Assembly (NCBI GenBank): GCA_026936325.1
Contig: JAPTHN010000006.1
Coordinates: forward strand, 29,343,296-29,407,295
Source: Platynereis dumerilii
Lineage: Eukaryota; Annelida; Polychaeta; Phyllodocida; Nereididae
Length of the DNA: 64,000 nucleotides
Direction: 5' to 3'
A model generated the notes under the pieces. The model did no database searches. It saw nothing but the letters and a program-made list of their open reading frames with translations, and was not told the DNA's origin. A program made the translations under genes and the position numbers. Of the stretch, positions 34,690 to 44,331 are shown piece by piece. Position 1 is the stretch's first letter. Every line of letters begins with the position of its first letter.

Positions 34690-37600
34690 GGAATTATTTT
34701 CGTTGAACCGTCTAGCATTCTATCGAAAGAAGGAAAAAAACAATTTTGTTTTCTGAAGTTCTTATATATATATATTATGTCTCTTTATCTTGAGACCTAA
34801 AACAGGTGTTGCTTATCGCACACACAAATTAATCTAATGGAAAATTGACATACTTCTACAATAAGTTTGGAAACCAAGTTTGAATAATTGCCTCAACAAC
34901 ATCCTCCAACAGGTCACTGTGTAGGTGGGTGCCTCAACAATAGCAAAGACCTAAGTTCACTATTAGATCATCATAATTATATACAAGACTTTGCTAACCA
35001 TTAAAGCATGGCGTGTGCTAAACACACATTTTAAAATTGACATTTCTCAAAAGTTCCAAACAGATTTTGTTTTTGTTTTTGTTTTATTAATCACAAACTT
35101 AATTCATGGAAGGTGTATAGAGCAGAAAAAAGATAACAAAATAATGTCAGCAGTCAATGTTTGCAGTGTCAACCATAGAATGATTTGTGAAAAACTAAGA
35201 ATTGCTGGCATTGATAACACCTGGTTTAAGTCCTATCTTGAAGGCCGCAAGCAGGTTGTGTGTGTTACAGGTGTTTTCATTACCATGCGATTCTGGTCAT
35301 TCACAGTTGCCTGAGAGGGATCAATGCAATGTATATACTTGCTACGTTTCATATATTAGCTGCGTGACGTTCTGTTGTTACTAAACCAATAAGATGAAGC
35401 AAAAATGCCGTGTTTTTAGTGTATAAAGAGCCTTAGAATCGCGTACTAATGAAATTGCCTGTAACAATTGTGTATCAAGTGAAAAAGAGATTATTTGTGG
35501 GGTGCCGCAAGGCAGTATTCTTGGCCCGTGGTGCTATTTGATGTTTTGCAATGACATGTCTACATGTGTTTCATGTAAACTTATATTATATGCAGACGAT
35601 GCTATTTTATTGACTAGTCACTGTGATATTATTAACTTTGTAAAAAGCGAGTTGAGCAAATGTCATCACTGGTTACCGCAATTTCAGTAAGTATGAGTTT
35701 CTGCAAAAGGCCAGTAAAACGTGGCAAATGCACTTCATGTGATTGGTTGAGGCACTGAATTTCGTAGTATAAAGCTAATTTGAATACCAGAAAAACGTGT
35801 ATAAAGTCCAGTGGACGTGTTTGGTATAGTGGCTAATCTTATCTGCAAACCAAACTCAGCTGCTCAATGAACAGAATGTAATATTTTTCACAGTTTCCTA
35901 CGTTCAGCACAGATATTTGGAGGACGTTTTATGGCCTATTGACCAATCAGACAAGCTGAAAATGCCACGTAGAAACAGAGAAAACATCCCAGAGAAACTC
36001 ATACTTAATGAATCTGCAGTAACTAACAATAACTTATCAATGCATATGGGTAAGACAGAAGTCATTATTCTCTGCTCGATACGGAAGCGAGGATCAATTA
36101 AAAACATTTCCATCAATTGTGAAGGTCACTCTATAAAACCAAGCGAAGAAGTAAAATACCTTGGTCTTAAAATGGATAATACCTTATCTGGAGAAACTAC
36201 TGTTTCTCAAATCATTGGTAAATGTTCAGCCAAACTAAAATTTCTCTACAGAAATTCAGACGTTCTAGATTTTCAATCTAGAAAACTACTTGTATTTGCC
36301 CTTATACAATGTCACTTTCACTACGCCGTCTCTGCTTGGTTTTGGAGTTTGACCAAAGGTGCCTAAAGACGATTACAAGTTTTACAGAATAAAATTGTAC
36401 GATTTATTCTTGATTTAGGACCTAGGTCACATGTTGGTCAGAATGAATTAGATAGAGCTGTAATGTTAAGTACCAAAGATCGAGCAAAACAACTAATGCT
36501 AAACCACATGTACAATGTTTACCATCAAGTCGCACCTAGCTACATATGTCAGAATTTTAATAGAATATCGCATTGCTACAATACTAGACACATGGAAAGT
36601 AATTTTTTCTTAGAAAAACCACGTGGAATAGATGATCGTAATTTTAGTTACCAAGGTGTCTTAGCGTGGAACAATTTACCAAACACTGTTAAAACTGTTA
36701 ATAGCAAAGATTTATTTAAGGTTAAAGTAAAACAATTTTTAAAAGCACAAGCACATTTAAATGAAATTTCTGCTACTGTTACTCATTAATTTTTTCATAT
36801 TGTATAAATATTACTAGCAGCGTGGATAGCCTTTATTGCCTCTTGACGTCATTTTGTTGTCCGGACCACACTGGAAATAAGTTTTTAACTTTTGTGTGCA
36901 ATCCGAACCGCATTACAACAGTGTACTGCTTGTTATCATGTATACGTGTCTGTACCCTCTTTTAATGTGGCTGAATAAAGTCTATCTATCTATCCATTGT
37001 GCAACAAGGGTATAGTTCGTCAAAGACTGACCAACAACACAACAACAAGTCAACTACAGCCTCAGGCTGTCTTAAATGAGGTCGACGAAAAAGCGTCAAG
37101 TAAATTTAATACAGTTGATTTGAACTTAAATATGACTATTGCATCAAATATTTATTTAAATGAGTCTTCTGTGCATAACCGCAAAAGTTTCACACAATGT
37201 GATGTTTCCATGTTTTTTTTTTCAGTGTTATTAATATGATCAGGTGAAAACTTTTCTGAAGTAATTTGAGTTGAAATGGAAGGACACCGGTGCAACTTCA
37301 AACTGCTACTAGAGTCATGGCTGAAATCTCCTTCTTTCTTGGCCTGTGATGAGAAGAGTCGGGCCAATATTTATACAATGTTGATGAACACACATTCTGT
37401 ACCTACCAATTTGATATCCATTTTGAATGACTTGTATTTTGGATTTTGCTCTTGACAGTCCATTGAAATGTGTTTGGTGAAGGTTTACTGATACAGTACA
37501 AATCAAAATAAAGTATGACTACCCCAGCAGGAAGGAAGAATCAGCCACTACTTCACCCTTTGACACCTTTTGCCTCCCTCCCAATCACTTCCTCCATTTA

Positions 37601-38257
37601 CCTATGTTAAACTACCTTTTAAAATAGCATTAAATATCCATTTAGCCAATACCAATTCAAATTCTATCACACCCATTGTGTTTGATTTCTTTGATATTTT
37701 TGAATTACTGTACCAGCTGTCTTAACACAGTTCTTAGTATGGGATAAAGTTTTGGTGAGGAGTCAAAGGTACAAAGATTTGGGGTGTAGAGGACAAAGGA
37801 GGGATAAAATAAGTAAAAAGGATTTCTGACAGATAATTTTCTTACTCTATTTTGGGTTGTACTGTATGTCACACTGGTCTGCTAATATACTAGTACCTGA
37901 ATACTCATGGATACTAGTACAGACATGAAACGGATCATGCAGGAATGCAACGTCAACCCAATGAGCACATCTACGTTGCAGCGATGTTGTGACAGCACCC
38001 CAATGTTGGTGAAAATCATGTAGAAATACAGGGCAGAACTTGTGGCAATGTTCTGAAGCCACGTCAAAGATATTGCGTCAGCCTGTGATGTCATTGCAAT
38101 GTTTCACAATGTTATTATGAAATCTGAACATGGTGTTCACATCATGGCAACATAATTTAATCCATTCATGTCTACGTGACCAACAAACGAGCTCCCACCA
38201 ATTAGCAACATCATTTTTATGTTGTGTGCCCCATGCTAGCCACCCAGTTAATAAAAA
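34690..38257. repeat. Inverted duplication arm 2, gene 3 side
   Basis: Mirror of arm 1 (28954-30840). It is longer because of a LINE (35163-36990) and a piece of about 835 bp (37325-38160) absent from arm 1. Part of that piece recurs as a direct repeat at 43950-44215, downstream of gene 2, so genes 2 and 3 share it and gene 1 lacks it. Confidence 0.78.
35163..36990 (+). mobile_element. 5'-truncated LINE with TCTA tail
   Basis: RT pieces: F-K-S-Y-L-E-G-R-K-Q-V-V (35225-35265), C-G-V-P-Q-G-S-I-L-G-P (about 35495-35530), L-Y-A-D-D-A-I-L-L (35583-35610), then H-M-G-K-T-E-V-I-I-L, E-V-K-Y-L-G-L and, after a stop near 36364, S-Y-Q-G-V-L-A-W-N-N-L-P to the terminal stop near 36787. Two foreign inserts (about 35268-35456 and 35675-36025) split the RT domain. 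The 3' end has aataaagtctatctatctat. The clade looks Jockey/CR1-related. It interrupts arm 2; arm 1 has the empty site. Confidence 0.88.
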
Positions 38258-38573
38258 TTATAGTCGACACTTATAGGCAACCATGGAATCTGGGATACAG
38301 TATTGAACTGTAGAATTCCATGTGCCATCCAGTTGACATTGGTGCACTTTTTCCTTTATCCCATCCAAGAACTGAAATCCTTCATTGCAAGTAACTCTGA
38401 TTTGGTCACGGTGAGAGTCGTCCATTGTAGCAAACTGCAGCCTGGGTGTGGGGCATTTAACATCATACTCGCAATAATTAAAACCAGAGCCAACTAGACA
38501 TTCAATTCCGGGATCCCCACATTTCTCCTCAGACAGGTAACATATGTTAGTTTGGGTATAGACGTCCAAAGAC
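38258..38573 (-). CDS. PAN-sushi last exon, gene 3 (partial or alternative exon)
   Basis: Reads from a TATATAG acceptor, is 316 nt long and begins in the same phase as exon 3 of genes 1 and 2. The protein piece runs S-L-D-V-Y, then C-Y-L-S, KCGDPGIECLVGSGFNYCEY and a full sushi domain with C, V-T-C, G-F, C and D-G-T-W, to V-A-Y-K-C-R-L and stop. All cysteines are kept and there is no stop, which argues for use. No exon 1 or 2 was found between it and gene 2's last exon at 44332. Gene 2's exons 1-2 lie upstream on the same strand, so this may be an alternative last exon of gene 2; otherwise it is a copy that lost its 5' exons. The upstream minisatellite and intron match those of genes 1 and 2. 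Confidence 0.7.
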
Positions 38574-38619
38574 CTATATAACGAGAGAGAAAAAGTGATA
38601 ATAATAGAAATGTGCACTA

Positions 38620-38965
38620 GTATTGCTCATTATGATGAGAGTGATATACACTCTTGCTCATTTTGATAACCGATACTTACACTATTGCTCATTATAATAA
38701 TGGAAACTTACTTGCCTAGTATAGTAATAGACACTTCACTCTTGCTCACAATAATAATATAAATTTGCATTATTGCTTAGCATGGTCATAGAAACTTCCA
38801 CTCTTGCTCATTATAATAATAGAAACTTACATTATTGCTTAGTGTAGTAATAGACATTTCCACTCTTGCTCTCAATAATAACAGAAACATGCATTATTGC
38901 CTAGTATAGTAATAGAAACTCCCAATCTTGCTCATTATAATAATAGAAACTTACATTATTATCAT
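38620..38965. repeat. Minisatellite next to the sushi exon acceptor, gene 3
   Basis: Six or more units of about 55 bp built on cactcttgctcattataata and atagaaacttacattattg. A further stretch is at 39470-39560, after the palindromic insertion. Confidence 0.85.
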
Positions 38966-38969
38966 TTTA

Positions 38970-39445
38970 GAGGGCATTGTCTGGCCATTAACAAACCTGG
39001 TGTATTGTACCGTATCGTGACATCATCGCAAGTGACGTCATGCCGATGTTGTTGACTTTAGAAATCAAAATTTCCTGATTCAGGCTAAATCAGTGAAAAA
39101 TCATCCGATTTTTGGAAATTTAAAAAACCAAAATGATCAGGAGAAAAAATCCAGATGATTTGGATATACAGCACTGCTCTACACTGAATAATAATGGCGA
39201 GAGAACGCAAAATACAACGATCGCTATGACAAAGGTAAAGTCAAGATTCAGAGTTTGTCATGAATTTCAGATATTGGAAAATGATGATAATGATTATAAC
39301 ATTTTGTTGTCGGGCATTATGGGGTATTAATCAGTTATGGCCCTCGGTCAGAAATCATTTATTGCCCTCGCCTGGCGGCTCGGGCATTAAGTTAATGATT
39401 TCTGCCCTCAGGCCATAACTGATTAATACCCCATAATGCCCTCCA
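38970..39445. mobile_element. MITE with an internal 55-bp palindrome
   Basis: The ends agagggcatt(g/a)t and the complement of gagggcattatgggg enclose a near-perfect hairpin: gggcattatggggtattaat at 39313 onward is mirrored up to 39443. It is inserted into the gene 3 minisatellite. TGACGTCA occurs near 39031. The superfamily is unclear. Confidence 0.65.
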
Positions 39446-40149
39446 AAAAAACGTTGTTGACCAAATATTGCATAGTATAGTAATAGAAACGTACCATGGT
39501 ACACTCTTGGTCATTACAATGATGGACTCTAACACTCCAGTGGCTTATTATGACAATTATAGACGACACTACTTTGGAAAAACATCGGCAAAGTTAAGTT
39601 TGAATGCCAGCACAGATTCACTGTAATTGTCTAGGTATTTTCGCCCTGACAGCTTATAACAAACCATTTCAGCAGTAATTTTTAATTTCAGTCAGACATG
39701 CTCCTTCATGTTCATAAACTCCCGGATTTTCTGTACTCCCAGCTGTACTTTACCTGCAGAAAACCCTATAAAACATATTTTTAACTGTAACATGGTCTCT
39801 GCATATGGCTGCCATTGGAAGTAGTTACAATAAAATTTTCTTGTGTGCCCCTGCAGAAGTTGCCAAAATTATCGATTTCCCTGGAAATTTCTGATGTAGT
39901 TACCGTCCTTGTCATACTTACGTGGAATCTCAAGTTTTTTTTCTTTGCTGTTGAACTGTGATGTCAGAGATTACTCTATTCTGGCATTGCAATATATGTA
40001 AATTAATACCAGCTGTGATGTCTTTTCAAACTGGGTCAGATTCCCCAGCTTCTAGCCAATGTTGATCCTCCTGAACTGAGCGTCACAGTTTTAACACAGT
40101 GTCAGAGTAGTACCTTCTTCTTCTTCTTCTGTTTGACATTCCGCCTGTT
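39446..40149. other. Intron-like remnant of the PAN-sushi copy
   Basis: About 39690-39770 (cattctgtactcccag-like words, then tgtactttacctgcagaaaa) resembles 44990-45050 in intron 2 of gene 2 and 28280-28320 in gene 1. This shows that intron 2 of gene 3 extends at least to here. No exon 2 follows. Confidence 0.5.
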
Positions 40150-40605
40150 TATGAGGCGAGCCCAAAATTTTTCTAAAAAAAATATTTTCTAAGAAAAAAA
40201 AAAATTCCCCCCCCAAAAAAATGTTCGAAAAAAAAAATTCCCAAAAAAACTTCACAGTAAAAACGTTAAGAAAAATCATTGAGTTTTTCAAGTGTGCGTG
40301 GACTGACTTTCTTCAAGTTTCTTGTACATAACCTCAAATATTTTGGAAAAAAGGCTGGTAGCAAATACTTCCGTTTACATATCCTTGCTATAAACTACTG
40401 TATATTTTGGATCATTTTAAACTATTTTTAAGAAATCATATCTTGGAAAGTTCACGAGTATCGAGCCACCTTAAGGTTGGACATAATAACAGCGTAATAT
40501 CATCAGCATATTTTACCCAAAAAAAAAAATTTTTCTAAAAAAAATATTTTCCAAAAAAAAAACAATTCCCCCCCCAAAAAAAATGTTCGAAGAAAAAAAT
40601 GAGTA
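40150..40605. repeat. A/C-run direct repeats with a duplicated RT scrap
   Basis: Two copies of about 95 bp (40165-40255 and 40508-40600) share aaaatttttctaaaaaaaat, attccccccccaaaaaaa and tgttcgaa. Between them 40468-40515 (aaggttggacataa, agcgtaatatcatcagcata) repeats 40703-40742 of the neighbouring LINE fragment, so a local duplication took in a piece of the LINE. Confidence 0.75.
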
Positions 40606-41036
40606 TAAATTTACATGTCCCGTCTTCTATGCTGTGGCATTATCATATTATATTATAATCATTAGCATAGTTCTCACAAATATCTAGCATCTTTTGCATA
40701 CCACTTAAGGTTGGACATAACAGCGTAATATCATCAGCATATGCCAATGCTCCAGTATACTGATTACCTACATGACAACCAACTCCAGAGTTTTCAAGAT
40801 TAAACAATAATCCATCTATATAGACTGCAAACAATGCAGGAGACAAAACTCCGCCCTGCTTAACACCGTTACTGACATGGAAATGACTAGATGTACAATT
40901 ATTCCAGCTAACACACAGCTTTTGATTCGTATACATGTTAATCAATAAACGTAAAATAATCGGAGAAACATTACGATGTAACAACTCAGTAAATAATTTA
41001 GTATAATTTACCCTGTCAAATGCTTTGGTGGCATCT
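40606..41036 (-). mobile_element. LINE reverse transcriptase fragment
   Basis: On the - strand: DATKAFDRVNY, then NGVKQGGVLSPALFAVYIDG, ending with AYADDITLLCPT and CENYAND. The K-Q-G-G-V-L-S-P and Y-A-D-D motifs are the RT core. Only about 140 residues remain, open throughout. It differs clearly from the other LINEs in the window. A TATC run abuts its upstream edge. The clade is not assigned. Confidence 0.85.
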
Positions 41037-41062
41037 ATCTATCTATCTATCTATCTATCTAT
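41036..41062. repeat. (TATC)n microsatellite
   Basis: Six to seven tatc units directly beside the LINE fragment. Confidence 0.9.
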
Positions 41063-41289
41063 TATTTTTGTGTCACTGTGTCAAGTGCAATTCACCTTGA
41101 CACCTATCTAGCAATACACCAACTGCCACCTCATTCAGGGATTGAACACTTACTCTCTCATTGTACTTCCTCAATTCCAATTGATTTCGTTAATTGCTGT
41201 TACAGCAATTTCCTTAGAAGCAGATCACAAGAACAAGGCAATTTAGTTATAATTTATTTTAATGATAGATAATTGGATGGATACCTTGT

Positions 41290-41354
41290 ACATAGATAGA
41301 TATGGGGGACAGATAGATAGTAAGATAGCTAGACAGAGAGATAGATAGACAGAG

Positions 41355-41408
<54 letters not shown>

Positions 41409-41410
41409 GA
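41290..41410. repeat. (GATA)n microsatellite
   Basis: gata units with gacagaga variants at the left side and a pure run at 41356-41408. Confidence 0.95.
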
Positions 41411-41429
41411 CACTTAATGGAGACCGTCA

Positions 41430-41454
41430 GGTCACTGCGCGAAGCGCAGTGACC
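41430..41454. repeat. Perfect 11-bp hairpin with 3-nt loop
   Basis: ggtcactgcgc, loop gaa, then the exact complement. It lies about 100 bp upstream of the TGACGTCA cluster and next to the GATA array. A cruciform or a protein-binding palindrome are both possible. Confidence 0.8.
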
Positions 41455-41552
41455 AGAGGTCTTCAAATGGTAGGAGACAGAGCATCTCACACAGGGATAT
41501 ACTAAGGAAAACTTTTGCATGCGCCAAACAAAAAAAAGTGTGGTCGTTTATG

Positions 41553-41644
41553 TGACGTCATTACTGAGTGAGACACAATGGTGATGACGTCACAACAGAG
41601 ATTGCAATAGGTGACGTCACTTTTTATCATGACGCTATATATAG
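41553..41644 (+). promoter_or_regulatory. Three CRE sites plus TATA box
   Basis: Perfect TGACGTCA at 41553-41560, 41585-41592 and 41612-41619, a C/EBP-like attgcaat at 41602-41609, and tatatatag at 41636-41644, 17 bp after the last CRE. This order is typical of a cAMP/ATF-type Pol II promoter, with a start expected near 41665-41675. No open frame follows within 300 bp, so the transcript could be non-coding, spliced, or that of a repeat. Similar tgacgtcacaatggtga words occur in the 9-bp-duplication elements at 23870 and 26355, so a transposon origin is possible. Confidence 0.55.
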
Positions 41645-41929
41645 ATCAGAGATGGTGAAGCAGATCTAGGAAGAGAGGAGGGGAGCTGCTTGAACATGCT
41701 GTAGGCCTACAGTGTAGGACTGTAGCCTGTAGGTCCACTAGCAAAATAATATTCCCTAATATCTAGATCTGTTACCTGTGTAAATTAAATAAATACATAG
41801 ATACTAAATACTGGTAAATAGAAGTCAAGAATGTGTGTATTTATGTTAATCCTTCATTATAGCTGTGTCTAATGTCGATAAATTGTAGAATTAATTTATG
41901 ATAGGCCTATACTTTTTTTTTGCTTGGTA
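41645..41929. other. No gene seen downstream of the CRE/TATA cluster
   Basis: Contains short inverted words (tgtaggcctacag, actgtagcctg). No open frame of note. Confidence 0.4.
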
Positions 41930-41930
41930 A

Positions 41931-42359
41931 ATTGTGACCTGCTCCACCAAAATGGGTTCAAAATCGGCCACCTATCATATCTAGGTATGAAAATAACTTT
42001 ATTCTACTGGAATTAAGCTTTAAAATGATGTTTAGTATGTTTTGATATCTCCATCCAATCCAAAGATATGGCACCTCAAACATCGATGATACGAAACATC
42101 AAACTTCGAGAAAATGGCATTTGAAATTACCCCCATTACAATGAAAGAACAAAAAAAATCAACAGGGACACAGAATTGAGATAATCTTAAATCAATTTTT
42201 TGGTTAAATGGTCTTAACTATTCAAAGAAAATTACTTTTGCTAAAACGTGGTACCAACAGCTAAAAAACATCAAAATGTGACCTTTTGACACATTTTGCT
42301 AATTTCTGAGAAATATATAATGCCTATTTTGAACTCATTTTGGTGGAGCAGGTCACAAA
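41931..42359. mobile_element. MITE, ends TGTGACCTGCTCCACCAAAA
   Basis: About 30 bp of inverted ends with two or three mismatches. aaatt flanks both sides directly (a possible 5-bp duplication, or part of the ends). About 420 bp, no coding capacity. Confidence 0.8.
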
Positions 42360-42425
42360 TTCTGTAGACCTTTGCTTTGCATCAAATTACTTTATCTTTT
42401 CAATTAAACCTAGTTTTTGGTCTGG

Positions 42426-43247
42426 TAGGGGAGATCGGGGCAAGTTGTCACAGGGTCAGGTTGTCACACTTTTTAATACACTAAACTAGAGAGTTACACA
42501 GCTCAACCAATCATTGTTTACTGGTAAATTACTGCTTTTATAACCCACTTGAGTCTTTTTGAGAAATCTTGACCCATGGAGGGGAGTCTGGTAGACACAC
42601 AGTCTGTTAAAAAAATTCCTCTCATAAAATGTAATTTTTTACTTGCAACTTGCATGCTATGCTAGTCTTTATAAAATAGTTCTTGAAAAAGGTACAGTTA
42701 ATTATTTCACTTACTGTGCAAACATTTCTTTAAATAATGACAGGAAGAAATACATGTAGTGAAAAATACAAAAAGAATGGCCTAGGTAACCCCTTTTTTG
42801 CATTTTCATCAGCCGGGGCAGGTTGTCACAAAAATACGGGGTAGGCTGTCACACTTTTTGGAGCTGGTTGTTACCCATTAGGGCCAGGTTTAAAAAAAAA
42901 AACTAACACAATTATGAATTGGTGATTATTACATGCTATTGATGACTAAATATGTATGCAGATATGGCATAGTGTCTTAATAAATCTATTTCAAATTTAT
43001 ATAAAGAAAATTTCTAGAACATTTTGTAATCATCATCCTCCTGATCAGAATGCTTCCGTGCGCTTGGATAAGCCTTCGTTTGAGCACCCTTGTACACAGT
43101 ATAAATAGGTTTATATTCATCAGATAGGTTTAAGTCACTCCCATTTTAACATTCATATAGATTGGCAGTGCTCCTGCATGCTTTAAATAGCAATAGTAGT
43201 ATAGTGTGACAACCTGCTCCTGTGACAACCAGCCCCAGTCTCCCCTA
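42426..43247. mobile_element. MITE, ends TAGGGGAGATCGGGG with gttgtcaca repeats
   Basis: Inverted ends of about 45 bp: tagggg..gttgtcacagg..caggttgtcacac at the left, mirrored at 43203-43247. Further gttgtcaca/ggctgtcacac words lie near 42825-42880. TA at both edges fits a TA target. 822 bp. Confidence 0.85.
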
Positions 43248-43497
43248 ATTACTTTTAGAAATTGAAATGATTATTCTTTTTCTTTTTTGTGACCCAGAAT
43301 TTACCAATGTCCTGCGGTCTCTCTATGCTTTTAGCATTATCATATTATGACCAGCCAGGCAAATAATGTAGGCTACTGGAAAAAAAAAGTCTTTCTTATT
43401 TTTCCCATCTGCCATACTATACATATTACTGACAAAGCATGTGCATGGGCGGTGCTGCAACTCTAAAAGAGTGCTTGTTGTTATAGGCTAAGTCAGT

Positions 43498-43915
43498 GCA
43501 TTTTTTAACATAGTAACTGGGAGACCAAATGGTCTCTCAGTGACCAGATTTGGTCTCCCAGTCATTGCCAAATTGCATCACTGGGAGACCAATTTTTTCA
43601 GAGACTGGCATCAATTTCTCATTTGGTTGACTTAATTTGTTGTTCTTGAGCGCATTTGAAACGTAGGCTTCACTTCTCATATCAAAAATAATCACTTTCT
43701 CTACAATATATATACTTCTGCTTATGTCATCTTTCTAATTTCAAATTTAAAAAAAATTGTCAAGATCCTTTTTTTGTGGCTATCAGCGAAACCCTAAATT
43801 AGCAGCCAGCTGAACAGTTCAAAATACTTTAGCAAGCAAATCATCATATAAATGTCGTGCATCATGACGCTTCAAATTTGCGTTGGTCTCCCAGTCAAAA
43901 ATCCTTAAAAAATGC
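43498..43915. mobile_element. MITE, ends GCATTTTTTAA..GGGAGACCA
   Basis: The left end (gcattttttaacatagtaac, then tgggagacca) is mirrored at 43885-43915. The words tggtctccc/gggagacca recur four times inside. The same end motif is present upstream of genes 1 and 2 (25590-25625 and 48600-48640). Confidence 0.75.
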
Positions 43916-43939
43916 TCTGGGCTAAGTACCTGACACTCA

Positions 43940-44331
43940 TAGGCCAACGAATAGAGACTTGAAATGGATCATGCAGGAATACAACTTCAACAAAATGGGC
44001 AAATCTATATTGCAGCAACATTGTGAAAATGTAGTAATGTTGGAAAAAATAGATTTCTATGTTAGAAAATTAATGACATTGTCAACTTGTCACAACTTTG
44101 TGAAGCAACCTCAAAGATATGATGTTAGACTGCAACGTTGTTGCAGCTTTTCACAATGTTGTGAAAATACATCAATCTTGTGTTAATGTCATGGCATCAT
44201 AATTTAATCCATTCATTTCTACATGACCAACAGATAAACTCCCAATCGTTTAGCAATGTTGTTAAACTCTCCACCGTTTAGCAATGTTGTGCTTATGTTC
44301 AGTGCCCATGGGAACCACCCACTTATTATCA
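43940..44331. repeat. 3' flank of gene 2, direct copy of 37900-38257
   Basis: ggatcatgcaggaat, ttgcagcaacattgtga, ataatttaatccattcat and catgaccaacaga match the gene 3 flank in the same orientation. Genes 2 and 3 thus look like tandem copies. Confidence 0.8.

Noticed and set aside
28954-38257. Long matching flanks considered as LTRs of one element
   Set aside because: The flanks are inverted, contain gene exons and lack any gag-pol between them; this is a gene inversion-duplication.
38620-38965. Regular repeats that could be taken for a CRISPR-like array
   Set aside because: Units vary in length and sequence, spacers are not unique, and the array lies in a metazoan intron: it is a minisatellite.
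41329-41520. Open frame with repeated S-I-Y-L residues on the - strand
   Set aside because: It is a translation of the GATA microsatellite.
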